Shown piece by piece: positions 29,989 through 38,830 of a DNA stretch of 64,000 nucleotides. The stretch covers positions 2,170,001 through 2,234,000 of the forward strand of contig NZ_CP092587.1 in the NCBI RefSeq assembly GCF_023920225.1, read 5' to 3'. The notes beneath the pieces are model-generated. The model saw only the letters and a program-made list of their open reading frames with translations, was not told the DNA's origin and searched no databases. This DNA is from Vibrio gazogenes. Its GTDB lineage: Bacteria > Pseudomonadota > Gammaproteobacteria > Enterobacterales > Vibrionaceae. The position numbers were made by a program, and so were the translations under genes. The first letter of the stretch is position 1. Every line of letters begins with the position of its first letter.

Positions 29989-30014
29989 ACGGGTGAAGCG
30001 GTTACTTCACCCGT
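29989..30014 (-). terminator. Terminator of scrB
   Basis: A 10-bp perfect stem ACGGGTGAAG / CTTCACCCGT with a six-base loop, followed by a T run on the minus strand. It lies 13 bp beyond the scrB stop. Confidence 0.85.
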
Positions 30015-30027
30015 CAAAAGAAAGATG

Positions 30028-31656
30028 CTATGAACGATAAGGCGTGACTGGCGCCTGAAGTTCGTAAACCTGTAAATTCGCTGTGGCATCTTTTACGGAC
30101 AGTCGTGTGGCAGACTCAGGTGTAAAGACCCGAGTCGTCATCACGGCTTCTCCATGATTGATAAAAATTTCCAGTGACGAGTTATCAGCTAGAATCTGTA
30201 ACGCAACACTGCCGGAAGATAATTCAACTTCACGGACAGTATCCCCCTCTTCAATTTGAGTATGGGTGCGATCAAGCAATAAACGATGTTTAATCGGATC
30301 AAGATAAATCTCAATATAGTATTGCTCGTCTTCAAATAAGCGAAGCCGACTTCCCCACTCAAGTTCTGCAAGCAGCTCAAACGTTTTGGTGTTCAGATCG
30401 ACAGCATCATTTTCTAAGCAAATATCATGTAATTCGCCTCGTAGCGCTGCCAACTCCCGTAAAGGATGCTGAACAATCTTACCACCGACGAATTCAAGCT
30501 CACGCAACGCTGTTAGCTGGTGAATCCAACCAGAACGACAAGTTGGGTGCTTCAGTTCATCCGGTAATCCCATCCAGCCGCACATCACTCGTCGTCCATC
30601 TGGCGTTTCCATACTCTGCGGTGCATAAAAATCAAAGCCGTAATCCAACACTTGCAGCTTAGAAATTGAGATTTCATCCTGCGCGTTGAATGACACCTGA
30701 GCAATACGATTCTGATGCGGGACGGTATTCAATTCACTTTCAGACTGAATGCCTTGCGGTGCAAAAACGAAGCAATCCTGACCATTCAAATTGAAAATAT
30801 CCGGGCATTCCCACATATAACCGAAATCACCAAGCTCATGACCATATAGATTATCGAATTGCCAGTGACGGAGATCTGTAGAATGGTAGACAGCTAAACG
30901 ACCTTGCATCGCTGTCGTTTGTGTTCCGAGAAACATCATCCATTTGCCATTTCGGTAAATTATCTTCGGATCTCGCGTGTGCTCAGTTACGCCCGGTGGT
31001 AATTCACGAATCACAGGACCAATTTTATGTAGCGGCTCTCCCGCTCGTGAAATCGCGGCACACTGCATGGTCTGACGAAAGCGCTCTTCACCCAGCCGGA
31101 CATTCCCCGTGTAAAAGACCATCAATTCCTTATCCAGACTGACGGCATGACCAGAATAAACGCCATGACTATCAAACCAATCTGACGGTGTCAGTGCAAC
31201 ATCACCCCAGTGCCAATTCAGTAAATCATCACTCAGAGTATGAACCCAATATTTATCCGTATGGGCACAGCCAACTGGAGACCACTGGTAGAATAAATGG
31301 TACTGCCCGTCATGGAAGATAAATCCATTCGGATCATTCAATAACCCACGAGGGGGAGCGATATGCCAAGACGGACGATAATGACAAGCCACAGGTTGTG
31401 CCAAATCGATCAGTTGTGTTCTTTGCTGCGCTTCAATGGCTCTTCCAAGACGGAATAAAGCTTCTTCATTCACTGTTTCATCAGATAAATCGGTGAGATG
31501 CCATTCTCCCAATACTTCTTCAAGTACAACACCAGCAGGCAAATCCTGAATAACATCCGGATTTCGGACAGCGAGAGAAACATGATGTTCTGGCAATAGT
31601 ACCCGGTAGATATTACTGACGCCGCCAGCCAGCTCGATGAGGTCTTCTAAGCACAT
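30028..31656 (-). CDS. scrB: Sucrose-6-phosphate hydrolase (GH32)
   Basis: A 542-residue cytoplasmic glycosidase that splits sucrose-6-phosphate into glucose-6-phosphate and fructose. GH32 signatures are clear: the nucleophile Asp108 in GLLNDPNGF, YQWSPVG after it, the transition-state RDPKI motif, and the acid/base glutamate in MWECPDIF. The five-bladed propeller is followed by a C-terminal beta-sandwich. The first 90 residues form an extra N-terminal region with little resemblance to GH32 but fit the longer Vibrio forms I recall (around 548 residues). A palindromic LacI-type operator lies 22 bp upstream, so ScrR should repress it. Confidence 0.94.
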   Translation of the reverse strand: MCLEDLIELAGGVSNIYRVLLPEHHVSLAVRNPDVIQDLPAGVVLEEVLGEWHLTDLSDETVNEEALFRLGRAIEAQQRTQLIDLAQPVACHYRPSWHIAPPRGLLNDPNGFIFHDGQYHLFYQWSPVGCAHTDKYWVHTLSDDLLNWHWGDVALTPSDWFDSHGVYSGHAVSLDKELMVFYTGNVRLGEERFRQTMQCAAISRAGEPLHKIGPVIRELPPGVTEHTRDPKIIYRNGKWMMFLGTQTTAMQGRLAVYHSTDLRHWQFDNLYGHELGDFGYMWECPDIFNLNGQDCFVFAPQGIQSESELNTVPHQNRIAQVSFNAQDEISISKLQVLDYGFDFYAPQSMETPDGRRVMCGWMGLPDELKHPTCRSGWIHQLTALRELEFVGGKIVQHPLRELAALRGELHDICLENDAVDLNTKTFELLAELEWGSRLRLFEDEQYYIEIYLDPIKHRLLLDRTHTQIEEGDTVREVELSSGSVALQILADNSSLEIFINHGEAVMTTRVFTPESATRLSVKDATANLQVYELQAPVTPYRS

Positions 31657-31677
31657 GTATCGATAATCCTATATTTC

Positions 31678-31691
31678 TGGGAACGTTCTCA
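31678..31691. promoter_or_regulatory. ScrR operator upstream of scrB
   Basis: TGGGAACGTTCTCA, a 14-bp palindrome with the central CG typical of LacI-family operators. Its core GGGAACGTT is shared with the site upstream of scrA. Confidence 0.75.
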
Positions 31692-31783
31692 AATTATAGA
31701 TCTGTTCAAAAAATGCAAGAGAACATGATGAATTGGTCATACCAAATTCATATTATGTGAACATCAGCACAACTCTACATGAA

Positions 31784-32770
31784 TCAACAGGTTTCACGAC
31801 TAATATTCTCGAAGGTCAGCACCACTTTGCTCATTTCTTTGCCTCGCCCCTCGATTCGGTCAAGCAGCATTCTTGCTGCATTTTCTCCGGCTTTGTCGAA
31901 GGCGTAGTTAAACGTTGAAAGTGATGGACTACTGATATACGCCAGCTCATCATTACCAACCCCCAACACTTTGACCTGCTCTCCTGCTGAAACCCCCATC
32001 TCCCGCATCGCCTTTATCGCCCCGACAGCAATTCGGTCTGTTGCACAAAATAGTCCATCGGTTGCCGGATATGTCTGTAGAAACTCACGTGCCAGCAGAT
32101 AACCAGACTCAATCGAGAAGTCACCGTGGGCATGAAAGATGACTTGTTGATGATGCATTTGCAAAGACTTCTCCAGCCCCTGAGATCGAAGCTCATCGAC
32201 GGCCAAGTCATCCGTTTGTACACCAATAAACCCAATCTGTTGGCATCCTTGCGCGAGTAAACGTTGCCCGGCTTCGTAGCCGACGCGAAAATCATCATGG
32301 ATAATACTGGGAATGTCATATAAAGAACCATCCTGACCGATGAGTACCACAGGGACGGATGACTGTTGGATAGCCTTAATCAATGGCATATCCAAATGTG
32401 TCGCAAAAAATACAATACCTTCCACCCGCTTTTGGTTAAAAATCTGGATATACTCAAGCTCTTTACTATGATTCTGATGGGTATTGGCCAGCAGAACATG
32501 TTTTCCCGCAGGTTCAAAAATGGCCGTCAAGCCATCGACACCCTGTGCAGTTGCGTGAGATGAGACCCGAGGTACAATGACGCCGATCAAATTCGTTTTC
32601 TGGGATTTTAAATCCTTCGCAACCTGATTTACGACATAACCACACTGAGAAACAGCTTCTAATACTTTGATTTTAGTCGCTTCTTTCACGCCATATTCAT
32701 TATTAATCACACGCGAAACTGTTGATTTTGAAACACCAGCTAACCTTGCGACATCATGTAAACTCGCCAT
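31784..32770 (-). CDS. scrR: LacI-family sucrose repressor
   Basis: A 328-residue repressor. The N-terminal helix-turn-helix reads LHDVARLAGVSKSTVSRVIN, and the hinge region has NQVAKDLKSQKTNLIGV. The rest is a periplasmic-binding-like ligand domain with VVLIGQDG and FCATDRIAVGAIKAM. It is expected to bind the two GAACGTT palindromes in the locus and to let go in the presence of a sucrose-derived sugar, by family precedent fructose or fructose-1-phosphate. GAGGAAGTGG precedes the ATG. It lies between scrB and the divergent scrA and is 92 bp from the scrB operator. Confidence 0.93.
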   Translation of the reverse strand: MASLHDVARLAGVSKSTVSRVINNEYGVKEATKIKVLEAVSQCGYVVNQVAKDLKSQKTNLIGVIVPRVSSHATAQGVDGLTAIFEPAGKHVLLANTHQNHSKELEYIQIFNQKRVEGIVFFATHLDMPLIKAIQQSSVPVVLIGQDGSLYDIPSIIHDDFRVGYEAGQRLLAQGCQQIGFIGVQTDDLAVDELRSQGLEKSLQMHHQQVIFHAHGDFSIESGYLLAREFLQTYPATDGLFCATDRIAVGAIKAMREMGVSAGEQVKVLGVGNDELAYISSPSLSTFNYAFDKAGENAARMLLDRIEGRGKEMSKVVLTFENISRETC

Positions 32771-32903
32771 TCCACTTCCTCATACCTTTGGAATCAATTG
32801 CAATCACACCCAGGTGTCTACAAAAAAATTGGAGATAAAATGTCACCTTCAGTCGTGACAACGTGATTTTACCCTTGTTTTCATCATAATTCGTCGTTCT
32901 ATT

Positions 32904-32919
32904 AGCGATCTGACTCACA
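32904..32919. promoter_or_regulatory. Possible CRP site in the scrR-scrA gap
   Basis: AGCGA-N6-TCACA matches eight of ten positions of the CRP half-sites TGTGA-N6-TCACA. It lies 123 bp before scrA, where catabolite control of a sugar PTS would be expected. Confidence 0.4.
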
Positions 32920-32970
32920 TAATACTCCACATGGTTTTGACCATTTGTTAATTATTGACAAAAATTCAAA

Positions 32971-32986
32971 TTGCAAACGTTCCCAA
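32971..32986. promoter_or_regulatory. ScrR operator upstream of scrA
   Basis: TTGCAAACGTTCCCAA, an imperfect palindrome centred on CG. On the other strand it reads GGGAACGTTT, the same core as the scrB operator. It is 56 bp before the scrA start and just after a TTGACA at 32955-32960. Confidence 0.75.
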
Positions 32987-33042
32987 AACATAAAATTATT
33001 TGTACACAAGAATGTAATCCAATAACAAAATCGGAGTAAGTT

Positions 33043-34482
33043 ATGGACTATCCAGTCATCGCGAAACAGCTACTAGAGCATCTGGGTGGCAAACAAAACA
33101 TCCAAGCATTAGCACATTGCGCAACTCGTTTAAGACTAGCACTCAAAGACGAGTCTGTGATTGATGAAGATGCAATTAGTGAAATCGAAGGCGTCAAAGG
33201 TCAATTTAAAGTCGCAGGGCAATACCAAATCATTTTTGGTTCCGGGATTGTCAATCAAGTATATGCAGCCATGTCAAAAGCAACCGGAATGGCTGATATG
33301 TCAACCAATGATGTTGCACAAGCTGGTGCCCAAAAACAGAATATTGTCCAACGTGCCGTAAAAGGTTTGTCTGACATTTTCGTCCCTATTATTCCTGCGA
33401 TTGTTGCCGGCGGTTTATTGATGGGGATATTTAATGTCCTGACCGCGAAAGGCCTGTTCATTGATGGCCAGTCATTGATTGACGCCAATCCGGGACTGGC
33501 TGACCTTGCCAGCATGATCAATACCTTTGCCAATGCGCCATTTGTTTATTTACCTATTTTACTGGCATTCTCCGCAACCAAGAAATTCGGAGGTAACCCA
33601 TTCCTCGGTGCTGCACTCGGGATGTTGATGGTTCACCCGGATTTACTCAATGGTTGGGGATTTGGTAGTGCGTCCGTTCACGGTACAATTCCGACATGGA
33701 ATATTTTAGGCTTCGAGATTCAGAAGGTCGGCTATCAAGGCTCGGTACTCCCGGTTCTTGTTTGTGCATTCATTCTGGCAAAGATTGAAAATAGCCTGCG
33801 GAAAGTTATCCCTTCCGTTCTGGATAATCTGCTCACACCACTACTGGCACTATTCGTGACTGGCTTCCTCACTTTCACAGTTGTTGGCCCGTTCACCCGA
33901 GATTTAGGTTTCTTATTAGGTGACGGTCTAAACTGGTTATACGAATCAGCAGGTTTCATCGGTGGAGCAATTTTTGGCTTGATCTATGCGCCTTTCGTGA
34001 TTACCGGTATGCATCACAGTTTCATTGCGATTGAAACGCAACTTTTGGCTGATGTCGCAGTCACAGGCGGTACATTTATCTTCCCAATCGCAGCAATGTC
34101 CAATGTTGCTCAAGGGGCGGCATCTCTTGCTGTCGGTATGATGACCCGAGACCAAAAACTGAAAGGAATTGCAATTCCATCAGGGATTACAGCACTACTC
34201 GGTATCACAGAACCTGCAATGTTCGGGGTTAACTTAAAAATGCGCTATCCTTTCATTGCAGCTATCACCGGTTCGGCGGTCTCCAGCGCTTTCATTACCT
34301 TTTTCCATGTAAAAGCACATGCACTGGGAGCTGCTGGTTTACCGGGAATTATTTCCATCAATCCGGCAAAACTCAGCTATTATATAATTGGTATGGCAAT
34401 TTCGTTTATCATTGCCTTCGGGTTAACTTATGCCCTGGGTGTGAGAAACAAAGCAAAACAGCAAACGAAAGCTGCGGCTTAA
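33043..34482 (+). CDS. scrA: Sucrose PTS permease EIIBC
   Basis: A 479-residue inner-membrane protein that imports sucrose and phosphorylates it. The EIIB domain (residues 1-85) has the phospho-cysteine in ALAHCATRLRLAL, and the EIIC domain from about 105 on carries ten or so helices with GGNPFLGAALGMLMVHPDL and GITEPAMFGVNLKMRYPF, typical of the glucose-sucrose superfamily. There is no EIIA domain, so a glucose-type EIIA (Crr) elsewhere must donate the phosphate. CGGAG precedes the ATG. It is divergent from scrR with a ScrR operator and a possible CRP site between. Confidence 0.94.
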   Translation: MDYPVIAKQLLEHLGGKQNIQALAHCATRLRLALKDESVIDEDAISEIEGVKGQFKVAGQYQIIFGSGIVNQVYAAMSKATGMADMSTNDVAQAGAQKQNIVQRAVKGLSDIFVPIIPAIVAGGLLMGIFNVLTAKGLFIDGQSLIDANPGLADLASMINTFANAPFVYLPILLAFSATKKFGGNPFLGAALGMLMVHPDLLNGWGFGSASVHGTIPTWNILGFEIQKVGYQGSVLPVLVCAFILAKIENSLRKVIPSVLDNLLTPLLALFVTGFLTFTVVGPFTRDLGFLLGDGLNWLYESAGFIGGAIFGLIYAPFVITGMHHSFIAIETQLLADVAVTGGTFIFPIAAMSNVAQGAASLAVGMMTRDQKLKGIAIPSGITALLGITEPAMFGVNLKMRYPFIAAITGSAVSSAFITFFHVKAHALGAAGLPGIISINPAKLSYYIIGMAISFIIAFGLTYALGVRNKAKQQTKAAA

Positions 34483-34499
34483 ACTCTCACCTCTCCCCC

Positions 34500-34527
34500 A
34501 AGCCCATCAATGATGGGCTTTTTTTTA
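34500..34527 (+). terminator. Terminator of scrA
   Basis: Stem AAGCCCATC / GATGGGCTT with a three-base loop, then seven T residues. It begins 18 bp after the scrA stop codon. Confidence 0.92.
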
Positions 34528-34540
34528 AACCGCTTCATGA

Positions 34541-35821
34541 CTAAGATGTCTTCTTATTTATCTCAACAGCGGTGAAACTGATATACACATCTCTTCCGGT
34601 TGCCAGCTCTTCAACATGATAAGGCCATTGATAATGTTCGATAATACAGCTGGTTAAATGCAATCCCAGACCAAATCCAAGACTTTCATCCGTTTCGCCA
34701 ATACCACTATAGTTTCTAATTTTGACGGTCTGTCCTAACTGAATAATTTCGACCTGACCATGATAAGTGTGCTGAAAAGCATTTCTGATCAAATTCCCTA
34801 ACACAATTCTAACCATACCCAAAGGCAATTGATAACTGGCAGGCTCTGTTTCGATGATAATATCAATCTCTTTATCACGTACCAGATAATCTAGCTCACA
34901 ACGAATCTGATGAACTAATTTTTCCAGATCCACACGTTCCGTTGATAGATTGTCAAATTTGCCCCGATTCAGCCAAAGCAGCGTTTCACATAGCTCCGTC
35001 ATGGTCATACCCGCCCGGAGAATCCGATCCAATACTTCCTGTTGTTTCTCTTCCGTCCCCTCTTTTTGCAGGAGACGCTTCATCAACTGACTATTACTGC
35101 GGACCACTGAGATAGGTGTCCTCAATTCATGGCTGGCATGCGACAAAAACTGTTTTTCTCGATTCAAGGCCGTTTGTGCTGATTGCAAACTTGAATGAAT
35201 AATTTCAGCCAGATTATTTAACTCGTTATAGTAAAAATCAGGTGCAGCACGATGGAGGTTGCCGGAAGAGAGTTCCCTCGCCCAGTCGATAAGACGCTCA
35301 ACCGGGATGGCGATCCTGCGTAATAGAACCACCATAATCAGTGCAAAGAGGGTAATTGCAATAATGGCGTAAATCATAATGCGCAAATAATAATTTGTAT
35401 CTGCATTATTTTTCTGAAGATGAGAGAGAATATCGGTAAACACCCAAGAGATATAGAATGTTCCTTGTGTCGCACTATCGTAACGTAATACATAAGCAGC
35501 TGCGGTCGGAATATCAAACCAGTTATCCCGTTCCACATATTTGCCAAAAGTCTGATGAAGCTGCAATTTCGGGATGTGTTCTCTCACCAATTCAGGGGTG
35601 TCTTCCCAATGTTGATAAACAGCAAACCCTTGCAGTTGATTCGGATGCATTCCTGAACTTGCAATTTCCCGTGCCATTTGGGTCATTCCGTAACGAATGG
35701 TCAATTCAGAACCTTGACTAAAGAAACTTGCAGCTAAGGTAGAAAAAACAAGCACCACCAACGCACCGACTGAAATCACAGCGAATAAAAAATAGATTTT
35801 TAGACTACGACGAATTCGCAT
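34541..35821 (-). CDS. Sensor histidine kinase, CarS/VprB-like
   Basis: A 426-residue membrane kinase. Helices at about residues 10-33 and 150-171 flank a 115-residue periplasmic domain. The cytoplasmic part has a HAMP-like linker, the H-box FLSHASHELRTPISVVRSNS with the phospho-histidine, the N-box VLGNLIRNAFQHT and a G2 box GFGLGLHLTS. The usual G1 DxGxG is replaced by NYSGIGE. The ATG at 35821 begins one base after the regulator stop, with GGAA upstream; an earlier in-frame start at 35854 would overlap. As I recall, the sequence resembles V. cholerae CarS/VprB, which controls lipid A glycine modification, but this is a guess and no almEFG genes are in the window. Confidence 0.82.
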   Translation of the reverse strand: MRIRRSLKIYFLFAVISVGALVVLVFSTLAASFFSQGSELTIRYGMTQMAREIASSGMHPNQLQGFAVYQHWEDTPELVREHIPKLQLHQTFGKYVERDNWFDIPTAAAYVLRYDSATQGTFYISWVFTDILSHLQKNNADTNYYLRIMIYAIIAITLFALIMVVLLRRIAIPVERLIDWARELSSGNLHRAAPDFYYNELNNLAEIIHSSLQSAQTALNREKQFLSHASHELRTPISVVRSNSQLMKRLLQKEGTEEKQQEVLDRILRAGMTMTELCETLLWLNRGKFDNLSTERVDLEKLVHQIRCELDYLVRDKEIDIIIETEPASYQLPLGMVRIVLGNLIRNAFQHTYHGQVEIIQLGQTVKIRNYSGIGETDESLGFGLGLHLTSCIIEHYQWPYHVEELATGRDVYISFTAVEINKKTS

Positions 35822-35822
35822 A

Positions 35823-36497
35823 TCAATCTTCCGCCGATTTGATAGCAAAACCAAAACTGGGAACAGTGTGGATCAGCGGTTTGAAACCCGCTTTATTCAC
35901 CTGTTTGCGAAGATTGAAGATATGAACTTTCAAACTGTTGCTATCGGGTTGTTCACTGCCCCAAACCGTTTGGATGAGTCTTTCCCGGGAAACGGTCGAG
36001 GGTGACTCACGCATCAGAATTTCCAGAATTTTGGTCGCTATCGGAGAAAGCTTCAATAACTCACCAGACCGGCGAGCTTCTTTAACCGCCAAATCTAACT
36101 CCAGATCTTCGACAACCAGTTTGGAAACCTGACCGCTCTTTCTTTTCGATAGGACGTTCACCCGCGCAATCAACTCCTCCATCTCAAACGGTTTCACCAG
36201 ATAGTCATCTGCACCCTTCGAAAACCCTCGTAGTTTATCGTCAAGTGTATCCTTCGCGGTTAACATCAGAATAGGAACTTGAATGCCTTGAGAACGCACC
36301 CGTTCACAAACAATCAGCCCCTCTATTTTAGGTAGGTTTAAATCCAGCACTATCACATCATATGTATGGCTGGTGATGAGATTATAGCCAATCTGCCCAT
36401 CAGCTGCATAATCCGCTTCAATATCTTCAAGCGCCATGTAATCGATGATGGCTGTTGCCAAATCTAAATCATCTTCGACAAGTAATACTTTCAGCAT
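35823..36497 (-). CDS. OmpR-family response regulator
   Basis: A 224-residue DNA-binding regulator. The receiver has acidic residues in LLVEDDLDL, the phospho-acceptor aspartate in VIVLDLNLPKIEG and the lysine in YLVKPFEMEEL. The winged-helix domain follows with LSPIATKILEILMRE and the recognition helix around DSNSLKVHIFNLRKQV; the end, HTVPSFGFAIK, is slightly unlike the usual RGVGY wing. It is cotranscribed with the kinase downstream. An 11-bp-period direct repeat in its promoter is a likely self-regulation site. By resemblance it may be CarR/VprA-like; the regulon is not shown here. Confidence 0.88.
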   Translation of the reverse strand: MLKVLLVEDDLDLATAIIDYMALEDIEADYAADGQIGYNLITSHTYDVIVLDLNLPKIEGLIVCERVRSQGIQVPILMLTAKDTLDDKLRGFSKGADDYLVKPFEMEELIARVNVLSKRKSGQVSKLVVEDLELDLAVKEARRSGELLKLSPIATKILEILMRESPSTVSRERLIQTVWGSEQPDSNSLKVHIFNLRKQVNKAGFKPLIHTVPSFGFAIKSAED

Positions 36498-36609
36498 CTG
36501 AAATTCTGATCACCCTCTTGCCCGCAATTTTTACCTGACAGCCACATCATCATGGTAGGCATCTTCAGGCGATGTGTGTCAATATCCACACTCAATGTAA
36601 TAAAATTTT

Positions 36610-36626
36610 GGTTAAGAGTCGGTTAA
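36610..36626 (-). promoter_or_regulatory. Direct repeat, likely response-regulator site
   Basis: GGTTAA-N5-GGTTAA (read on the minus strand TTAACC-N5-TTAACC). The 11-bp period is that of OmpR/PhoP-type binding sites. It lies about 115 bp upstream of the regulator gene in a 149-bp gap. Confidence 0.5.
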
Positions 36627-36646
36627 CTTCATCAAGAAGCTGAACA

Positions 36647-37435
36647 TTATGCCGCTACGCGATTGATACGGCCTGAACGTAATGTACGGACAAAAGGAAT
36701 GCCCTGCTGATCATGAGTCACTTCAGCATTCACACCATACACATCTCGAATCAGCTCTGGCGTTAATACTGCTTGCGGACATCCTTGTGCAACAACTTTG
36801 CCTTGTTTCAGCACTAATAAATGATCGGCATACTGTGCGGCCAGATTCAAATCATGCAGCACCATCAGAGTCACCCAGCGCTGACTTTCCGTTCGTTCAA
36901 CCAGATGGTCCAATAAGACATGTTGAAAATGAAGATCCAGAGCACTTACAGGTTCATCCAGCACTAGAATTTCAGGGCGACGCATCAATGCCTGTGCAAA
37001 TAAAATCATCTGACACTGTCCACCACTCAATGTCCGGACATCCCGATTCGCCAAATGTAATAAACCAATCTGCTTTAATGCGGTCAGCGCGTCTTCCAAC
37101 ATTTCATCATCGACTCGCAGACTCAATGCATCCAATTGCCCCAGTAACACAACTTCAACCACCGTCAGACTGACATCAAGGCGAATATCCTGGGGCATAT
37201 AACCAAACTGCTGACGCCAGGCTGAAATTTTACTGTGCTGAAGAATTTGGTCGCCAAAAACGATCTCACCGGATTGGGGACGAATATCGCCAAACAGTGT
37301 TTTCAGTAATGTGCTCTTCCCCGTCCCATTCGGGCCGATAATGACACTCACTTTACCGGGCTGGAGGCTAAAACTCATCTGTTCAGCCAAGGTTAACCCA
37401 TCAATATTTAAATTTAAGTCAGTCACATGAAGCAT
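36647..37435 (-). CDS. Iron-chelate type ABC transporter ATPase (FecE family)
   Basis: A 262-residue ABC ATPase. Walker A is GPNGTGKST (about residues 34-42), the Q-loop region reads QQFGYMPQDIRL, the signature is LSGGQCQMI, Walker B is ILVLDEPVSALD and the switch histidine is in MVLHDLNLAAQYAD. The overall pattern fits FecE/BtuD-type ATPases for siderophores, haem or cobalamin. It starts two bases after the permease stop and is surely cotranscribed with it. No periplasmic binding protein or TonB receptor gene is next to it in this window. Confidence 0.87.
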   Translation of the reverse strand: MLHVTDLNLNIDGLTLAEQMSFSLQPGKVSVIIGPNGTGKSTLLKTLFGDIRPQSGEIVFGDQILQHSKISAWRQQFGYMPQDIRLDVSLTVVEVVLLGQLDALSLRVDDEMLEDALTALKQIGLLHLANRDVRTLSGGQCQMILFAQALMRRPEILVLDEPVSALDLHFQHVLLDHLVERTESQRWVTLMVLHDLNLAAQYADHLLVLKQGKVVAQGCPQAVLTPELIRDVYGVNAEVTHDQQGIPFVRTLRSGRINRVAA

Positions 37436-37437
37436 TA

Positions 37438-38490
37438 CTAACGCCTTTTACCAATAATGAGCCAGAAGAAAAACGGAACCCCGATAATTGCGGTAACAAT
37501 CCCAATCGGAAACAGTGCTCCGGGGACAATGACTTTAGAAAGAACAGACGCACTGGACAGTAAAAAAGCACCGATCAGAAAAGATAATGGCAGGAAAAAC
37601 CGTTGGTCTTCCCCAACCAGCATTCGTGCAATATTCGGTGCGACAATCCCGACAAAACCGATAATGCCAACAAAGCTGGTTGCTGTAGCGGTCATCACCG
37701 CGACAATAAACAGCGTTTTCAAACGTAAACTCGCAACATGGACACCGAGACTTTTAGCCCGCTCTTCTCCGAGTCGTAGCGCGGTCAGTTTCCAAGAATC
37801 TTTCAATAGCATGAATAAACAGACGATTGTCACAACCGCAGTAATGATCAGATTTGTCCAAGTCGCTTTCGACAGACTACCAAATAGCCAAAATAGGATT
37901 TGCTGGCTCAATTCCGGAGAAGAAACAAACTGAACCAGTGATAACAGCGATTGAAACAGGAACAGTAGGGCAATCCCGGCCAGAATCAACTGTCCGGAGG
38001 TAATATGACGCATCGTTGCCAACGCAAACAGAAAGCAGGCGGAGAGCATACAGCAGAAAAAAGCACCCAGCGGTACGGCAACGTATGATTCGAGTCCCAG
38101 AGAGTCCATATACAGCATCAACGCTGCACCAAACCCTGCGGCAGCGGCCATTCCCAATGTATAAGGACTTGCCATTGAATTATTCAGCAGGGTTTGCATT
38201 TCTGCACCACCAATGCCAAGCGAGCCACCGACAATCACGGCCATGAGAGCAATAGGTAATCTGAGGTTGGTCACGATAACTTGTGTTGTCGGATCCACTG
38301 AGACAGGGAAACCTAACCACTGCAACAAGGCGTTACCAACCCGTGAAACGTCAAGCATCGACGGCCCTGTGGCGACATCGAGAATAAACGAAACAACAAG
38401 TACTGCCAAAATGGTGCCAATGACCGTCCAACGCCTTTTTTCGTTGGCTCTTTGTTTCGCAACTGCTTCAAGCATTAAATCGGCTTGCAT
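37438..38490 (-). CDS. Iron-chelate type ABC permease (FecCD family)
   Basis: A 350-residue inner-membrane permease with about ten helices. FecCD/BtuC signatures include VTNLRLPIALMAVIVGGSLG, GGAEMQTLLNNSMASPYTLGM, GERAKSLGV, which contacts the ATPase, and the C-terminal GFVGIVAPNIARMLVGEDQR. A GGAG sits eight bases upstream of the ATG. A Fur-overlapped promoter about 170 bp upstream suggests that the operon is for iron or an iron chelate rather than cobalamin. The lack of a linked binding protein means that it relies on one encoded elsewhere. Confidence 0.88.
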   Translation of the reverse strand: MQADLMLEAVAKQRANEKRRWTVIGTILAVLVVSFILDVATGPSMLDVSRVGNALLQWLGFPVSVDPTTQVIVTNLRLPIALMAVIVGGSLGIGGAEMQTLLNNSMASPYTLGMAAAAGFGAALMLYMDSLGLESYVAVPLGAFFCCMLSACFLFALATMRHITSGQLILAGIALLFLFQSLLSLVQFVSSPELSQQILFWLFGSLSKATWTNLIITAVVTIVCLFMLLKDSWKLTALRLGEERAKSLGVHVASLRLKTLFIVAVMTATATSFVGIIGFVGIVAPNIARMLVGEDQRFFLPLSFLIGAFLLSSASVLSKVIVPGALFPIGIVTAIIGVPFFFWLIIGKRR

Positions 38491-38666
38491 GTTTTAACTC
38501 CGGTGACAATATGGCCCGAGCAGACCATAACTTCTATCATGAATGAGTAATACGAACAGCAAAGTCTCCTCCATATCATTGTCATACGTTCCCCATTGAC
38601 CTGACCGGCAGAATCACGAATCACTGATGATACTCAGCTTAATCTAAAAAATCATAAAGAGGCTGC

Positions 38667-38701
38667 ATTATATCTAAACAAATATGAGAGTCATTCTTAT
38701 T
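38667..38701 (-). promoter_or_regulatory. Fur box over the promoter of the iron ABC operon
   Basis: ATGAGAGTCATTCTTAT (38684-38700) matches 13 of 17 positions of the Fur core ATGATAATCATTATCAT. On the minus strand a TATAAT (38672-38667) lies 16 bp from ATGACT (38694-38689), so the box covers the -35. The leader to the permease gene is about 170 nucleotides and contains a short upstream frame from about 38594. Confidence 0.65.
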
Positions 38702-38830
38702 TTCAAAAAAATATTGTATCTGTCAGTTTAAGTCAGTTGATATCGCATCGATTCGATGTTTAGAATGACTTACGCTCAAGTGGCAAAACGAGCATCGCCC
38801 TCACAGCACAATCTAAAAGGACACACAACT

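Noticed and set aside
38702..38830. Possible TPP riboswitch before thiD
   Set aside because: No CTGAGA ... ACCTGA(T) pattern or supporting stems were seen in the leader.
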